Positions 44,954 through 58,109 are shown, numbered from the stretch's first letter. The stretch is 64,000 bases of DNA from Argentina anserina (GCF_933775445.1 NC_065875.1:17359555-17423554); one strand, 5' to 3'. The notes: a model not told the origin generated them from the sequence alone. Translations and numbers: made by a program.

Positions 44954-45398
44954 TCAATCTTCTTCATCGTTATAACGAGTATTCTTGCTGCCAATATTGA
45001 AAACTCCATTATGGTCTCCTTTGTTTCCGCTGACTCGATTCCCAGATACATTGTACGATGTCCTTTTGCTACCTTTGGCACTCTTGGGTTTACCAGGATA
45101 CTGATGAGGGGCAACAGGAGCCTGCGACACTATCGTAGTAAGATCGCGGTGGAGGAGCGAAGTGGTTGCTATATCCCCCATAGGAAGCATGAGCAGCTGG
45201 AGCAGGAGCTGGCTGTGATGGACATTGGTTATTATAGTAATCTTGAGCTTGAGGAGGATGGGCATAATTATTATTTGGATATCCATTTTAAGCAAATGGC
45301 GCAGGAGCCCCAAAGTTGGGATATGAAGGCCTATTCGGATCAGAACCATTGGCGAACATGGCGCCTTGATTGATCATTTGGGGATAATATTGTGACAT
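44954..45398 (-). pseudogene. Broken paralogue of the Tyr/Pro-rich tail protein
   Basis: Starts MSQYYPQMINQGAMFANGSD, parallel to MANYAQQMNPGATLAYGSD of the 36.3-kb gene. A TAA stop follows APAPFA (codon 36) where the intact copy has a histidine codon before NGYP. The frame then continues with a P/Y/A-rich stretch, shifts by one near 45130, and ends with QYPGKPKSAKG, TSYNVSGNRVSGN and KGDHNGVFNIGSKN and an acidic end at 44954. The motif itself is intact. One stop and one frameshift make a full product impossible unless an unseen intron removes them. Confidence 0.75.
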
Positions 45399-46206
45399 TG
45401 TTTGATCGGTTAGCCGGAATCAGAAAACCTGATCTATTTTGGTAGGAAGCAGATTTGTTCACATTATATTAAAATCTTAACCCTCACAATTCAAGACTAA
45501 TTTCACTTATAATTGCAAGCGTAGCATAATCAATTTGCATGTAATTGCAATCGTGCCCTGTGCATGTGGCTACGTTTCACCAAACTATATACTGTATATG
45601 TACATATAAGCTATTGGCAGTTTGGCACAATAGTACGTGTAGCAAACGATATATGTTTTTACGAGAACCAAACTAAGTTTATTTGCATTGTCTTCTATCG
45701 AATATGGATGTATGAGTTCTTCCTCAAAATTTTGTATAGTGACCTAAAGGCTGCTAATTAATAAGTGACAGAAGTTAATTTTTGTTGATAGAGTGATAGT
45801 ATAATTAAGCTGTTTCTCCCTTGTTTTTTAGAAGAAGAGATCTGAACTTGAAACTTATCCATCTGACTATGAGTAATTCATTAATTAGACCAATTTAGAG
45901 TTTAGTCTTGATGATAACCAGTTTATATATATTTTTTGAAACATATATATTTCTTAACCTTAACACGTACTAGCCAGTGCATGCGCACAACTTTCAACTT
46001 ATATACAAAAAGAAAACAATTGATCTTATATATTTACAATTATTTAGGCCGGCTTCAACTTTTATTTAATTAGTACATGATAGATCAAGTTTTACAGAAA
46101 GAACTTCTCATACATATGCAACTTGTTGCTGCCATTCATTCCTTCTTCTTCATCATAATATAAAGACATTTTGCCAACGGATTCCCTTCTTCATGGTCAC
46201 CATTGC

Positions 46207-46518
46207 TTAAGTACTGCGGTCACCAATATTGAAAATCCGATGATTGTCACCTGAGTTTTGGTTAACTCGATTACCGCTGACTGTATAAGATGTTACTTTT
46301 CCGACAGTTTTGGTTCTCTTGGGCTTGCCTTTATTCGGTGGAGCAGGGGCGAGCTGTACAGGAGCTGGAATTGCATAGTGATCGCGATGGTATGAGGATG
46401 ATGATGATCCACATGGACTAGCAGGATGAGCAGGAGCTGGAGAATGAGGATAAACTAAATAGGGATTAGGGGGATTCATCGGCATACCAGATTCATATAA
46501 TGGATGTGTGAGATTCAT
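46207..46518 (-). CDS. Small Pro-rich protein with diverged tail motif
   Basis: 103 residues, one exon. The N-terminal half is rich in P, S, A and H (MNLTHPLYESGMPM, then APAHPASPCGSSSSS). A basic stretch (NKGKPKRTKTVGK) and the motif TSYTVSGNRVNQN, SGDNHRIFNIGDRS end it. The acidic tail of its relatives is missing. It shares gene orientation and layout with the 36.3- and 45.0-kb loci, so a local duplication is likely. A TATATA on the minus strand near 46589 is about 70 bases above the ATG. The motif keeps SY, VSGNR, GD and FNIG but loses NG before F. No signal peptide is seen. Function unknown; it could be decaying. Confidence 0.58.
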   Translation of the reverse strand: MNLTHPLYESGMPMNPPNPYLVYPHSPAPAHPASPCGSSSSSYHRDHYAIPAPVQLAPAPPNKGKPKRTKTVGKVTSYTVSGNRVNQNSGDNHRIFNIGDRST

Positions 46519-47309
46519 CGTGTTCCTGTGTGTGCGATAGAATGCTAAGTCTCTGGCTTTGCTTTGCCTTCTATGCGTTCATTGATGCTATATATGCTAA
46601 ACTTCTAAGCGTATACGGATAAGGGAGATATGAAGGAATAATATGGGGGCCTTAGCTAGCTAGCTTAATTACCAAGCTAATCATATCCTTGTAGTACTAA
46701 TTAATTAGAAAATATTCCTTAGGTAATGGGTCCAGATGCACCTCTCCTGCTCCTGACATTACACTGTAATAACTCAGCTTGTATTATATATAGCCGGCCT
46801 TATATCGATATTTAATTATTTATTGATCGAATCCCTCATATGCAAAGTATATTCGACCTATATGGCTATATCCAAAATGTTGAGTCCTGCATGCATTACA
46901 AGTTCAATATGGGTTAATTAATCAAGTTTAACTATTCTTGTGTCTGAGACGTACATAAAACTGGTCGTATCATGACTACCATCCTATCTTTCAAATCCTA
47001 AAACCCAGCGTTAAACTGAGAGACAGGCGCCCAGGAGGGCATGCATGTAGACGAGCATTACGTAAAATTCCAAAGAATATGGAAATGATGAGATGGTTGC
47101 GAAATGCGAAGTAAGAAGAAAATGGAACAGGATCAAGCGAGGACATGCAAAGCGATGAAAATGGTCTTTCAGATTATCCTTGTCTAGTTCAGGTCTGGAA
47201 ATACTCTGATAGCTAAATTTGTCTACCATTGAGATCTATCTTTTGAAATTTCTGCGAGTTATAAAATTGTTTATGCGGGGCTAATTTACTATGGCTGATT
47301 CTTAATCAA

Positions 47310-47494
47310 TTATTAATTGCTACAAAACCTAAATTGCCCCTCATTTAGTCAAATGTATATAGTTGCATCACTTGCATGTTAAAGGATACGTATAAAAAGC
47401 TTTATTAATTGCTACAAAACCTAAATTGCCCCTCATTTAGTCAAATGTGTATAGTTGCATCACTTGCATGTTAAAAGATACGTATAAAAAGCTT
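47310..47494. repeat. 92-bp tandem duplication
   Basis: Two adjacent copies differing at very few positions, from TTATTAATTGCTACAAAACC to GATACGTATAAAAAGCT. No gene is seen in 46600-48139 around it. Confidence 0.9.
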
Positions 47495-48139
47495 TATTAA
47501 TTACTCAGCATAGTTGATATCAACCCTCATAGAGACTTGGCCGGTATTCTTCGATCTGCTTACATAATTGATTTTGACATGTGATTCTTATTTATTTGAA
47601 TCCATTCCTTTGTAGAGTAAGAGCTTTCCATGATCATGTAGAAGAAGCTAGTTCTGTTTTCCACTACAGATGAAGTGAACGAATTCAAGGAACGAGAATC
47701 AAACATCCAAATCCTCTGCTGTGAGATGCTTCAGATTGAACTCTAGAAAAGTATCTTATCTTTTCCACTTTGTTGATGAGCCAACCTAATTATCTCAACA
47801 CTTTTGGGATTAAGATCTCGATCGAGTTAGGCTAGCTAACAGATGTGAAAGATAAGCAATTATTAATGATGGACGGTTGGTCGTTTGGTCGATCGGATAA
47901 CGATGGACGGTTGTTTATGCTCCATGATGGCTACTGAATATCACCATGTATATATAATCCCAAATTGAGGAAACAACACTATGCTAGGCATGAATTTAGG
48001 GTTGAGGGTAATCATGAAACATGCCACTACTCACTAGTATATTCCTTAGCCCAATTCCTAGTTTCCTCTCCAGAAGTCATTTCTCAAGCAGGTTTTTCAA
48101 TCCTTTGTATAGTACATAATTTGACCTTCTGCTTTGCTT

Positions 48140-50826
48140 TGTAATGATCCGATTTTTCGGAATCAAATTATTTGAATTCTTAGGAATTAATAAAGTTTGT
48201 AAAATTAATAAACCGCATTTATTTCGCTTCGCGACATTGTCAAATCGAAAACGGAACCGTCGTCAGAAATCTAAATTTGAAAAATGTTACGTTTCCGCAA
48301 CGCGGGAGTCGATTTTTACTCCGTCGCTCGTTTCCGAAAACTTCCTTCACGAAAGTTGTAGAGCTCGTCGATACGAGTCTGTGGACACATCACGCGTTCT
48401 AATCGGACATCGTACGTGAAAGTTATTAACAACGGAAGTTAGTTTCTGATTTTGGAAGTAGGTATAAAAAGGGAATTTTTGGAATTAAGGTTTCTATTTT
48501 TGGAAACCCCTTCCCCCCCCCCACCCCAGCCTCCTTTCTCTCTCTACCCTCCCTCTCTCTCTCCGATCCCTCTCTCTCTCCGATCCCTCTCTCTCTCTCT
48601 CCCTCCCAAGAAAAATTCCACCGGCGATCTCCCGACTCCGGGCGACGTGACCCTCACCGTTGGTCTCTAGACCATCACGAGCTCGACTCCTCCCTCCCCC
48701 GGGCAAGACGCGACTTCCCTCGCCGCCGAGAAGCCACGCCGAACTACCAGAGATTTCTGCAACAGCTCGCCGCCGTCCAAGCTTCTCCTCCGACGATGCC
48801 AGGGCTCGAGGATAACGCTCCTCCATCGCCCTTTACCCCCAGTACCACCTGCGATCGGAGTGGAACTCGAGATCGCACCGCTCCTCATCCTTCAAGAAAT
48901 CGAGCACGATCTGCGATCCAAACCGCTCCGACGACCTTCCGGTGACTCCAACGTGCAATCTAGCTAAGATTTGTTGTAATTGATGGTTGAGATCGATTGT
49001 AGATGGAATTTGGGTCGATTTGGTGGAGGATCGGAGGAGGTGGAGAGAATACTGCCGCCTTAGGCGGTGCGTGAGGGCAGGTGGGATGGGCTAGAGGCGA
49101 CCTTGGGCTGTGGAAAGGGAGGAGGAGAAGAAATGAAGGGTTTTGGGTGGCGGTGGGCAAGCCACGTGCGCCGGTTTAAGCGGCGCGTGAGCTCCACGTG
49201 ATGCCATTGTGGGGAGGCGCGTGAGCGCCACACGCTGTCGCTGGAGGTGGCACGTGAACCCCACGCGCCGCCACGTGCAGCGGCCCGTGAACATTGATTT
49301 TTTTTCAAAACATTAATTTATGTACGGTAAAAAAGTAAATTACATACAGTAAATGTAAAAATAATTTATGTACAGTAATGAAAATATAATTTATGTACAG
49401 TAATTGTAAAAGTAATTTCTAAAAGGTAAATCAGTGATTTGTATTTACTGACAGTATTTACTATGAATAGTACATTGGTGTATATGAATACGTAAACAAT
49501 ACGTATATGAAAAGTAATACGTAAACAATACATATATGAAAAGTAATACATAGACAGTACGTATTTGAATAGTGATACGTGAATACTATTTACGTGAACA
49601 GTAATTTCATAAAAACTAGAAATTGCTGAACAATAAAACATTATTACTATTTCAGCATTTAAGGTTTTCTAAATTCACTTCTTATCTGTTCTAGATGATC
49701 GACACAACAAGTAAATGATTCGCTTGCGGAATTGTGGAAATTACGCTCAGGATTATAAGATTAGTAAAATCTCACAGTGACGAATCTACCCTTAGCGGAG
49801 ATTCATAATTACACTTATTTTAAAAGATTGAACTATGATATGTATATGATATAGTGGGTTGTGTATGTGTATAATTGGTAAAATTGATACATATATATGG
49901 GTTGTCATATTATATACTGTCATATTTCCGTTTGCAAAATAAGTTCATTTATAGCATTTATATTTATTTATTTGACCATGTCACTTTGTTTTGTACAATA
50001 ACATGTAATGATTGTTTTGGATGTGGTTTAACTTGAGTTATGTTAAAACGTTTTTGTTGTCTTCGGACCTGTCTTCAGATGTGTTGGCATGTCGGAACCT
50101 AGCCTTGGCCAGGCGACAATTACGATACAGTTAGAGCTCTAGTCTGTCTGCCGGTGTACTGACATGAGAGGTAACAGATGGGTTACCGGCTTACGGGTAC
50201 CCATATTTTTGGGATTATTGGGTGACATATGGGTTGCCCAATGCCCGGTGGTATACTGCATGAGGGGTAACAGATGAGTACCTGGGTCTCATGAGTACCC
50301 GTATTATAAATGTTGTGTAAACATATGGGTTGCCTGATTTCGCATGAGTACTTACATTTCTGGATATTATTAGACAACCAAATGAGCCGTCCTTTGACTC
50401 ATGAGTACATTTATAATTGGATGTTTTAATATTTACTCTCATATTACTATGCATGTTGTTTTGTTGTTTTACTCATACGAGCTGCAAAGCTTACCGAGTT
50501 TGTGTTTTACAATCCCGGTGCACCTATTCGATGGTGTAGGAAATAATTCCGTAGGTGTGGATTAGCATAATCGACAGACGACTCTGAAGACTTCGAAGTT
50601 TCTTTATTTACTTTGTGATGAGGATTAAGAGGATTTTTACATTTTCATTTGATATAATGCTTGAATTATAAATTTGATTTGTAATAATCAATTCGACTGA
50701 GTTGTATTATGAACTCAGTAACGATCCACTGTGACGATAAGATGATTTTAATTTATTGAGATTGTTTTAGAGTTTTTCATGGCTTCGATTTTTGAGTTTC
50801 ATACTCGAAATTTCGGGGTCGTGACA
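48140..50826 (+). mobile_element. Family-1 long solo LTR, copy C
   Basis: 2687 bp, starting TGTAATGATCCGA and ending GGGGTCGTGACA, flanked by TGCTT (48135-48139, 50827-50831). A TATA box (TATAAAAA) is at 48463. The same block order as copy B is present, but the GC-rich block is diverged. No gag-pol is present. Confidence 0.92.
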
Positions 50827-51010
50827 TGCTTGTCCAAATAAACCAAATAAGCTTACATTTTGATTAATTTACAAAAATCCATTCATTTATGTAAATGATT
50901 AGATATGCAAAACGCACATATGATGATTATAATCGGAATATAACATATTTTTGATGAATTACATTTTACTAGAGCAATTATTATGTGTGTGTGTGTATTA
51001 TATGTATTGT

Positions 51011-51160
51011 TTACTCCTCGTCTTCACTGGCGTCGGTTTCTTCTTCACTAGCTTGATTATTCTTCCTTTGTTTCTTGTAGCGTATATACTTATTCCTTTC
51101 CAGCCTTATCAGCTTTTCCTCCGTTAATGGTATTCCCATAATCCCATTGATGCCGAACAT
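51011..51160 (-). CDS. Possible small protein or last exon, charged, unknown
   Basis: A 49-codon frame from an ATG at 51160 to TAA at 51011. It opens MFGINGIMGIPLTEE, continues LIRLERNKYIRYKKQRK, a basic helix, and ends with a Ser/Glu/Asp-rich acidic tail. The codon use and charge layout look like a real C-terminus. A TCTCAG just upstream (near 51171) could be a splice acceptor, in which case this is a last exon preceded by RVID. I do not recognise the family and could not find an upstream exon. Confidence 0.35.
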   Translation of the reverse strand: MFGINGIMGIPLTEEKLIRLERNKYIRYKKQRKNNQASEEETDASEDEE

Positions 51161-51702
51161 ATCGATCACCCTGAGACTAGCTAGGAGTGTTTCAAGAAAT
51201 TATTCACCTAACATTACTCTTTGATTTACCCTTTAGCTACAATAATAGGACTATTTGTCCTACCTCACCAACAAGAACTACAAATATATCATTGAAACAT
51301 AGGAGAATGATCGAGTTGAATTGAATACATGTGTCTACCCTCATTAGAACTCTGTTGTTTTCATTACCAACTGAAATTTATATATATGTGCCAATTTTCA
51401 CTTCTACTAGGCATGCATAATTAAATTCCCTAATTACATACTTAATATTCAGGCTTTCTGACACTCTCGATCTTCATAGCACTGTTAATCTGACTCCTCT
51501 AAATCTCTTTCGTTGGTGCTGCCTTCCGCGGAGGCATGCCGAGATTGAATACTCGCACATTAATTTTCCCCTTGTAAGAGGAGAGCATTCGTATCATATT
51601 GCACATGCATGCAGCACATGTAAATGAAAACATGTAAGTTTTTCTCTTGCGCAAGTCTCAAATTAGGGGTTTCGCGCCTTCTCTTTTATACATATCAGTA
51701 GA

Positions 51703-51935
51703 TGAAGAAAATGATACTGAGAAGAATAACTCAAACTGTATTGTTATACTGATTTATAAGCTTCAAGTACTTATACACACATAAAATAAACTAACATACT
51801 CTTACCAACTAAAATCCCACATAAATTGGATATGTGTTTCTAAAGTAGCAGCCTAAGTATGGAAACAAGATAAATAAGAGCAAGGGAAGCAGAAAACAAG
51901 ATGCCATAAAACAAGGATGTTGCACTCTCTCAATA
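51703..51935 (-). repeat. 3' LTR of the copia element
   Basis: 233 bp. In element orientation it starts TATTGAGAGAGTGC and ends CTTCA. The match to the 5' LTR is high, with a ~10-base gap near 51745. Confidence 0.92.
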
Positions 51936-51943
51936 CCCCCCCC

Positions 51944-53742
51944 TCAAGCTGGATCGAGGGAACATCTGGATCCAAGCTTGGAAAGAAGACGATCAAATTG
52001 TGTAGAGGCAAGAATCTTGGTAAAGATGTTTGCAAGTTGATCACATGACTTGGTATACAATGTTTCAATGACCTTGGTCTGCACTTGATTTCGGATAAAG
52101 TGGCAATCAACTTCTATATGTTTAGTGCGTTCATCAAAAATAGGATTAGCGGCAATGTGCATTGCAGCTTGATTATCACAATACAACATCATAGAAGATG
52201 AATGATGAATTCCCAAATCCTGCAACAAGGCTTTCAACCAGATTAACTCGCAAGCAATAGAGGTCATGGCTCTATATTCTACCTCTGCGCTGTTTCGTGC
52301 TACAACAAACTGCTTCTTACTCTTCCAAGTAACAAGATTTCCACAAAAAAAGGTGCAGTACCCTGTGGTGGACTTCCTATCCAACGAATTTCCTGCCCAA
52401 TCATAATCAGAATACCCAACAATTTGAAAATGATCATTCTTCTGCATTGCAATGCCTCTACTGAGTGAACGTTTGAGATAGCACAGTATATGTTTGACAA
52501 TGCCAAGATGGTATGAGTTGGGAGAATGCATGAATTGACTTACCAAACTCACAGCATAAGTTAAATCAGGTCTAGTGATTGTAAGATAAATCAGCTTGTC
52601 TACAAGACGCTGATATGTACTTACATCGTGAAGAGTAGGAGCTTGGGTGTCCAAATCAATTTTGCTGCTTAATGAAGTTTTTGCAAGCTTGCAGTCTATC
52701 ATTTATGTTTCTTCTAACATATCAATAACATATTTGCCCCGATTTAAGAACAAACCCTGTGATGAATGATCCATTTCAATGCCTAAGAATTGTTACAAAT
52801 CTCATGTAGAGCCTGCTTGAGTGACAAATCTCATCAGAATTGTGACAAACCATGTAGAGCCTGCTTGAGTGACAAATCTCATCAGAATTGTTACCTGCAA
52901 CCAATGTTCTAAAAATCCCCGCCTAGGACCGCCTAGGCGCCCGAAGATCCTTAGCCGCCTAGATTTTGGACCGATTAATCCCCGATTAATCCTCTGGGCG
53001 CTGGTTTTTAGCTGTCCGCCCGATTAACGCGTAGCGTTTTTTAGAACATTGCCTGCAACAATGAGATCATCAACATACACCAACACAACAAATTTTCCAA
53101 CCTTGCTATTTCTTACAAACAAGAAGGAGTCAGAGTGACTTCTCTGAAATCCAGAAGAGAGAAGCACTGAGCTGAGCTTTGAATACCAAGCTCGAGGTGA
53201 CTACTTCAATCCATATAGAGCTTTGTGAACTTTGCAAACCATCCCAACGTCATGCACTCGAGGGTGGCCTGGAGGAATTTTCATGTAAACATCTTCTTCT
53301 ACCTCACCTTGCAAAAAAGCATTCTAGACATCCATCTGTGACAAGGACCACCACAATTCTCAGCAATAGACAAAAGAACACAAACAATGTTCATTTTGGC
53401 AACTAAAGCAAAAGTCTCCTTGTAGTCAACGCCAAATGTTTGAGTAAACTCTCTAGCAATCAGTCGAGCTTTATGTCTCTCAAGAGATCCATCAGAGTTA
53501 TATTTGAGCTTATAAATCCATCTTGCTCGTAAAAGTTTATGACCACGAGGGAGAGGTACAATGCTCCATGTCTGATTATCATCAAGAGCTTGTAATTCTT
53601 CATTCATAGCTTTCTGCCACTGTGGCATTTGAATTGCAACAGAGAAATTCCTTGGTTCATGATCTGCAAGGATTTTATTGAGAAATGCACAGTGAACTGG
53701 AGTACATTTTGTGAGCTCAAGATTCAGTGGATACATTGTCAC
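51944..53742 (-). pseudogene. Copia reverse transcriptase and RNase H, broken
   Basis: 53742-53299 holds the start of the domain: WQKAMNEELQALDDNQTWSI, LLRARWIYKLKYNSDGSLER, KARLIAREFTQTFGVDY. The active site YVDDL is intact at about 53064-53080; the MITE at 52902-53051 is inserted just after it. A ~54-bp tandem duplication (about 52800-52890) further damages the region. The frame 52702-51944 covers the rest: TRPDLTYAVSLVSQFMHSP, YSDYDWAG, NSAEVEYRAM, DNQAAMHIAANP and RTKHIEVDCHF, the copia RNase H set. Confidence 0.9.
52902..53051. mobile_element. 150-bp hAT-like MITE
   Basis: Ends CAATGTTCTAAAAA and TTTTTTAGAACATTG, flanked by a perfect 8-bp duplication CCTGCAAC (52894-52901, 53052-53059). 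Eight bases is the hAT signature. The interior has GCCTAGG and CCGATTAATCC repeats and no coding capacity. Confidence 0.92.
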
Positions 53743-56246
53743 AACCTCAAAATTCGAATGATAAAAATTCGAATTCGAACCATGAAAACTCTAAAATAAT
53801 CTCAAATATATTGAAATCATCTTATCATAACAGTGTATCGAAACTGAGTCCACAACATGACTTAATTGAATTGAATAATACACAACTAATGGAAATTTAA
53901 AATTCACTCAATCCTCACCACGAACAGCAAAAAGAAATCTTCAACAATCTTCAGAGAAAGCCCTATAATTCTGCTAATCCACACATGCAGAACTATCTCA
54001 TACACCATTGAATAGGTGCACTGGGATTGTAAACGCAAACTTAGTAAGCTTTGCAGCTCGTATGAGTAAACCAATAGTATAACACACATAGTATACAAGA
54101 GAAAATACTTAAAACATTTAATTATAAATGCACTCATGAGTCACAGGACGACCCATCTTGATGTCCAATAATATCTGAAAATATGAGTGCTCATGAGACA
54201 TTGAGCAACCCATCTGTTTACCTAAATTACATTTATAATACGGGTACTCATGAGACCCATGTACTCATTTGTTACCCCTCATGCAGTACGCCGCCAGACA
54301 CTGGGCAACCCATATGTTAACCAATATCCAAAAATATGGGTACTCATAAGCAGGTAACCCATCTGTTACCCCTAATGTAGTACACCGGAAGACAGACCAG
54401 AGCTCTAACTAAATCGTAATTGTCGCCCGGCCAAGGGTAGGTTCCGACATGCCAACACGTCCGAAGACAGAAAACACGTTCGAAAACATAAAAACACCTC
54501 AGAAGACATAAAACACAGAAAAAGACGTCCGAAGACAGAAATGTTTTAATAAAACTCAATATTAAAACCACGTACAATAACAATCCACACATGTTATTGT
54601 ACTGCAACAAGCGACTCTTGCTCCAATAAAATAAATATAGTTGTCACAGTATAATTCATTTGGATATAATAACGTAACAATATATAATATAGCAACTCAT
54701 ATATATGTATCGTATTTACCATTTTATACACATACACAACCCACTATATTATATACATGTTGTAGTTCGATCTTATTAAGGAAACGTAAATATGAGTCAC
54801 CGCCAAGGGTAGACTCGTCATAGTGAGATTTACTCACATTCACCATAGTCCATAATCACTAAAACCTTTTTAAAATCATTTATTAAAATAGCGTTTCACT
54901 TACCCATGAACCGTAGACAATCAAGTACACGTAATTTAAACCAAAACATATTTTTAAAATAATTTTTATAAACTAGTGATGCAACGACTATGGTGACAAC
55001 TCAAACTAAATTCAATAATTATAATATTACTTTCATCATGATGATCATTGTAAGATTTACTCACCTTATTTCCTGCGTGCAACTTCCACAACACTGAAAG
55101 TAATTTCCTCACTCGTTTAGTCAGTCACCTAATAGTATGATAAAATGCTTAGAAAATGATACGTAAAATATCAGGTGACGATTTTAGTACAGCTAAATGC
55201 TGTTCATAAAACATTGTTCACAAAACACGGTTCATGGTTTACTGTTTTCCTAAACACTGTTCGGTTTTACTATTTTACAGAACACTGTTCAACGTAACTA
55301 TTTATGAACAATGTCTAACGTAACTATCCATGAACACCGTTTATGAACACTGTTCACAATACTGTTTGTACGGCGACACTATTCACCGACTGCCACCAAT
55401 AACCATCAAATTTCACCACCACAATTGAAATGACATTTCTAACAACTTTCTAGTTCACCACAAAGTCTAATTCTGAGCCTAAACACTTCAATTTAACAAA
55501 AACCGAAAAGTCCCAATTTAAAACCTATGATTTCTTTTCTTCGATTCTCCTAGCACACAACGATTTGGGTTAAATCTTTTGGAGGGTTTGTAGTATGGAA
55601 GGAGACCTTCAAAATGGGACAAGAATCTTACCGATTGGTTGCCGGAAGAGGAAGATCCGACGAGTTGAAGTTTGGCGAAATATGCATTTTCGGGAGAACT
55701 TCCGGGCTTCACCGCTCTCAAACGGCGGCGAGATGGCGGGTGACGCTGCCACCAATCGACAGGGGACGCAACAACCTTTCAAACGTGACCGGTACGCCAC
55801 TCTATGGTGGCTGGACGGCGGAGATCCGGCGGCCCAAAGTCGGCTGCTCGGGAAGAGAATTTCTAGATTTTTTTTATGGGTGAACAGTACTGATCCGAAT
55901 TTCTGATTTTTCTCCCCCTTTTTCTCTTTAATTCCCCTATTTATACTATTTTTCAAAAATGTCCAAATACCTTTTGATTCATAACTTCTTCATACGAACT
56001 CTGATTTAGGTGTGCCGCGTGTCCACGGATTCGTATCGACGATCTCTACAACTTTCATGTAAGACGTTTTCTAAAAACCCAATGAGTCAAAAGTCAACTC
56101 TTAGACTCATCAAATTGAACGTTCCCGAACAAATTATCTTTCGAACCCTTTCGTTTTCATCCTCGTGAAATAAAATTAGACAATGACCAACTTAATAATA
56201 TCAGGGAACTCATTGGAAATTAGATATGAATTTTCGGGATATTACG
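53737..56246 (-). mobile_element. Family-1 long solo LTR, copy D
   Basis: 2510 bp. In plus orientation it starts TGTCACAACCTC and ends GGGATATTACG, so on its own strand the TG start has become CG. TACAT flanks both sides (53732-53736, 56247-56251). It keeps the ACTCATACGAGCT and CACCTATTC blocks of the family in reverse. It lies between integrase and reverse transcriptase of the copia element. Confidence 0.9.
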
Positions 56247-56272
56247 TACATAGTGGAGTAAGTAACATAATC

Positions 56273-57474
56273 TCACAGCTTCATAAGAGGATTTCTATTT
56301 CGAGGAGGATTTCTCCCAGGAAAACTAGGAGAAGTAGGTCGATTTCTAGAGTCATGACTTTCTTCATCGACATCTACTGTCAGTTCACTATTTTCAGGAT
56401 GAATATCTTCTACTGTATTTTCTGAGGTTGGACAATGCTCAACATCTTCTGTAGTTTCAGTTAACGTTGAAGAGGGAAATAAATCTGTGAGAAACTCCCC
56501 CTTAAGTTGTTCATCATTTTCACAGTAAAAATGATGATTTTCATGAAAAATAACATCTCTAGATACTACGATTTTCCTAGTTGTAAAATTGTTGCATTTA
56601 TACCATTTCTGTGTAGATGAATATCCAAGAAACATGCATTTAATTGATCTTGGATCCAATTTATCTCTTTTATCTGCCTGAACATGCACATAACAGATGC
56701 AGGTAAAAACTCTGAGATGACTAATATCAAGCTTCCAACCTTGAAGAACTTCAAATGGTGATTTAAAATCAAGAACACTGCTAACCTATTGATTAAATAT
56801 GCTGCTATTTAGACTGCATGTGACCAGAACCTCTTAGGAACTTGATTTTGCAACAGTAATGCTCTAGCTTTTTCTAGTAAATCCCTATTCTTTCTTTTTG
56901 CAATTCCATTTTGTTGTGGTGTGCCAAGACAACTAGACTGATGCATAATTCCTTGGTCACTTTTATAATTAGTCATGGTATTAGAAGTGTACTCAGTGCC
57001 ATTATCAGATCTAAAAATTGAAATTTTGGAAGAAAAATATTTTTTGACCAGATTAAGAATATCTTAAAAGCACTTAAACACTTCACTTTTGTATTTCAGC
57101 AGATACACAAATGTAGAACGAGAGAAGTCATCAATGAAAGTTACATAAAAACGATATCCATCAAAGGAATTCATTGAGGCAGGTCCCCATACATCTGAAT
57201 GAACAAGGTCAAAGGGCATGGTTGCTCTTGAGTGTGAAAGAGAAAAAGGAATCCTAGTCTGTTTGGACATGTGATAGATTTCACACTCACTAGCAACCTT
57301 ACAACAATGAGGAAAAAGTCTTGATAAAACGGGAAATGAGGGATGAACAAGTCGATTATGCCACAATAGCTGCTGAGATGCTGACTTGGAGTTCATTAAA
57401 AAACATGTTGACAAACGTGGAGTGATGGAGATGAAATATAGTCCATTTAGGAAGAATCCCTCACCAATCTTCAT
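56273..57474 (-). pseudogene. Copia integrase region, broken
   Basis: 57474-57064 has the GAG-pre-integrase zinc part (LWHNRLVHPSFPVLSRLFPHC) and the integrase start (PFDLVHSDVWGPA, FVTFIDDFSRSTFVYLL-like). Stops around 57063 and 56790 break it. 56689-56283 carries the C-terminal GKSRKC-like segment SIKCMFLGYSSTQKWYKC and SRDVIFHE. Confidence 0.85.
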
Positions 57475-57693
57475 TTTTGTGGTACGATCTTGGAAAATAA
57501 TATTATGAGGTGAGAAAATGGCTAAACAATCTAGTAGCTGAGTGCATTTTCCAACTCAAAGTAATTTGAAAGGGAATGAGGGAACAAACAAGGCAGATGA
57601 CTCAATCATATTTGAAAAAAAAAACTTTTAATTTTCCTTTTCCACAAATTTGCACATAATGTCCATTTGTAATTGACACATGAGAGGGTTTAG

Positions 57694-58109
57694 TCAGTTT
57701 TTAAAATCACTGAGATTTGAGGAATTGTTGGTTATGTGTTCTGAGACACCTGAGTCCACTATCCAAACATCACCATTTTTACTAACATGTAAAGCAGTAG
57801 AAAAGGCAGAAATGATAACTGGGATATCTTTTTCTGGAGCACGGTCTGAATTTTCTAAAAAACCAGCAAATTTCCCAAGCATAGCAGTTGCATCATCACT
57901 GCCTCTCACACCTTCTTGTCTGCTTTAAATAAACTCAGCAAAAGGATTGATAAGTGAAATTGGATTTGAGGTATAGTTACCCATCTGCTCAGTGACACTA
58001 CTCAAATTTGTTTTTGGAGTTGACTTGTGTGCTAAAGCTCTTTGTCCTTTCTGATCTTCATGCCACTTAGGCTTCAGTTCTGGATGAAGAATCCAATATG
58101 TTTCCTTTT
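57694..58109 (-). pseudogene. Copia protease region and 3' part of the gag zinc knuckle
   Basis: VWIVDSGVSEHITNN is the retropepsin active site, with the usual DSGAS seen as DSGVS. Upstream, GHQKETYWILHPELKPKW is the end of the gag zinc knuckle; its start (CVNWESD) lies beyond the inserted LTR. A stop lies near 57925. Confidence 0.8.

Noticed and set aside
55595..55956. Overlapping frames of 60-115 codons on both strands in copy D
   Set aside because: They lie in the GC-rich block of a solo LTR, and the other copies do not share them.
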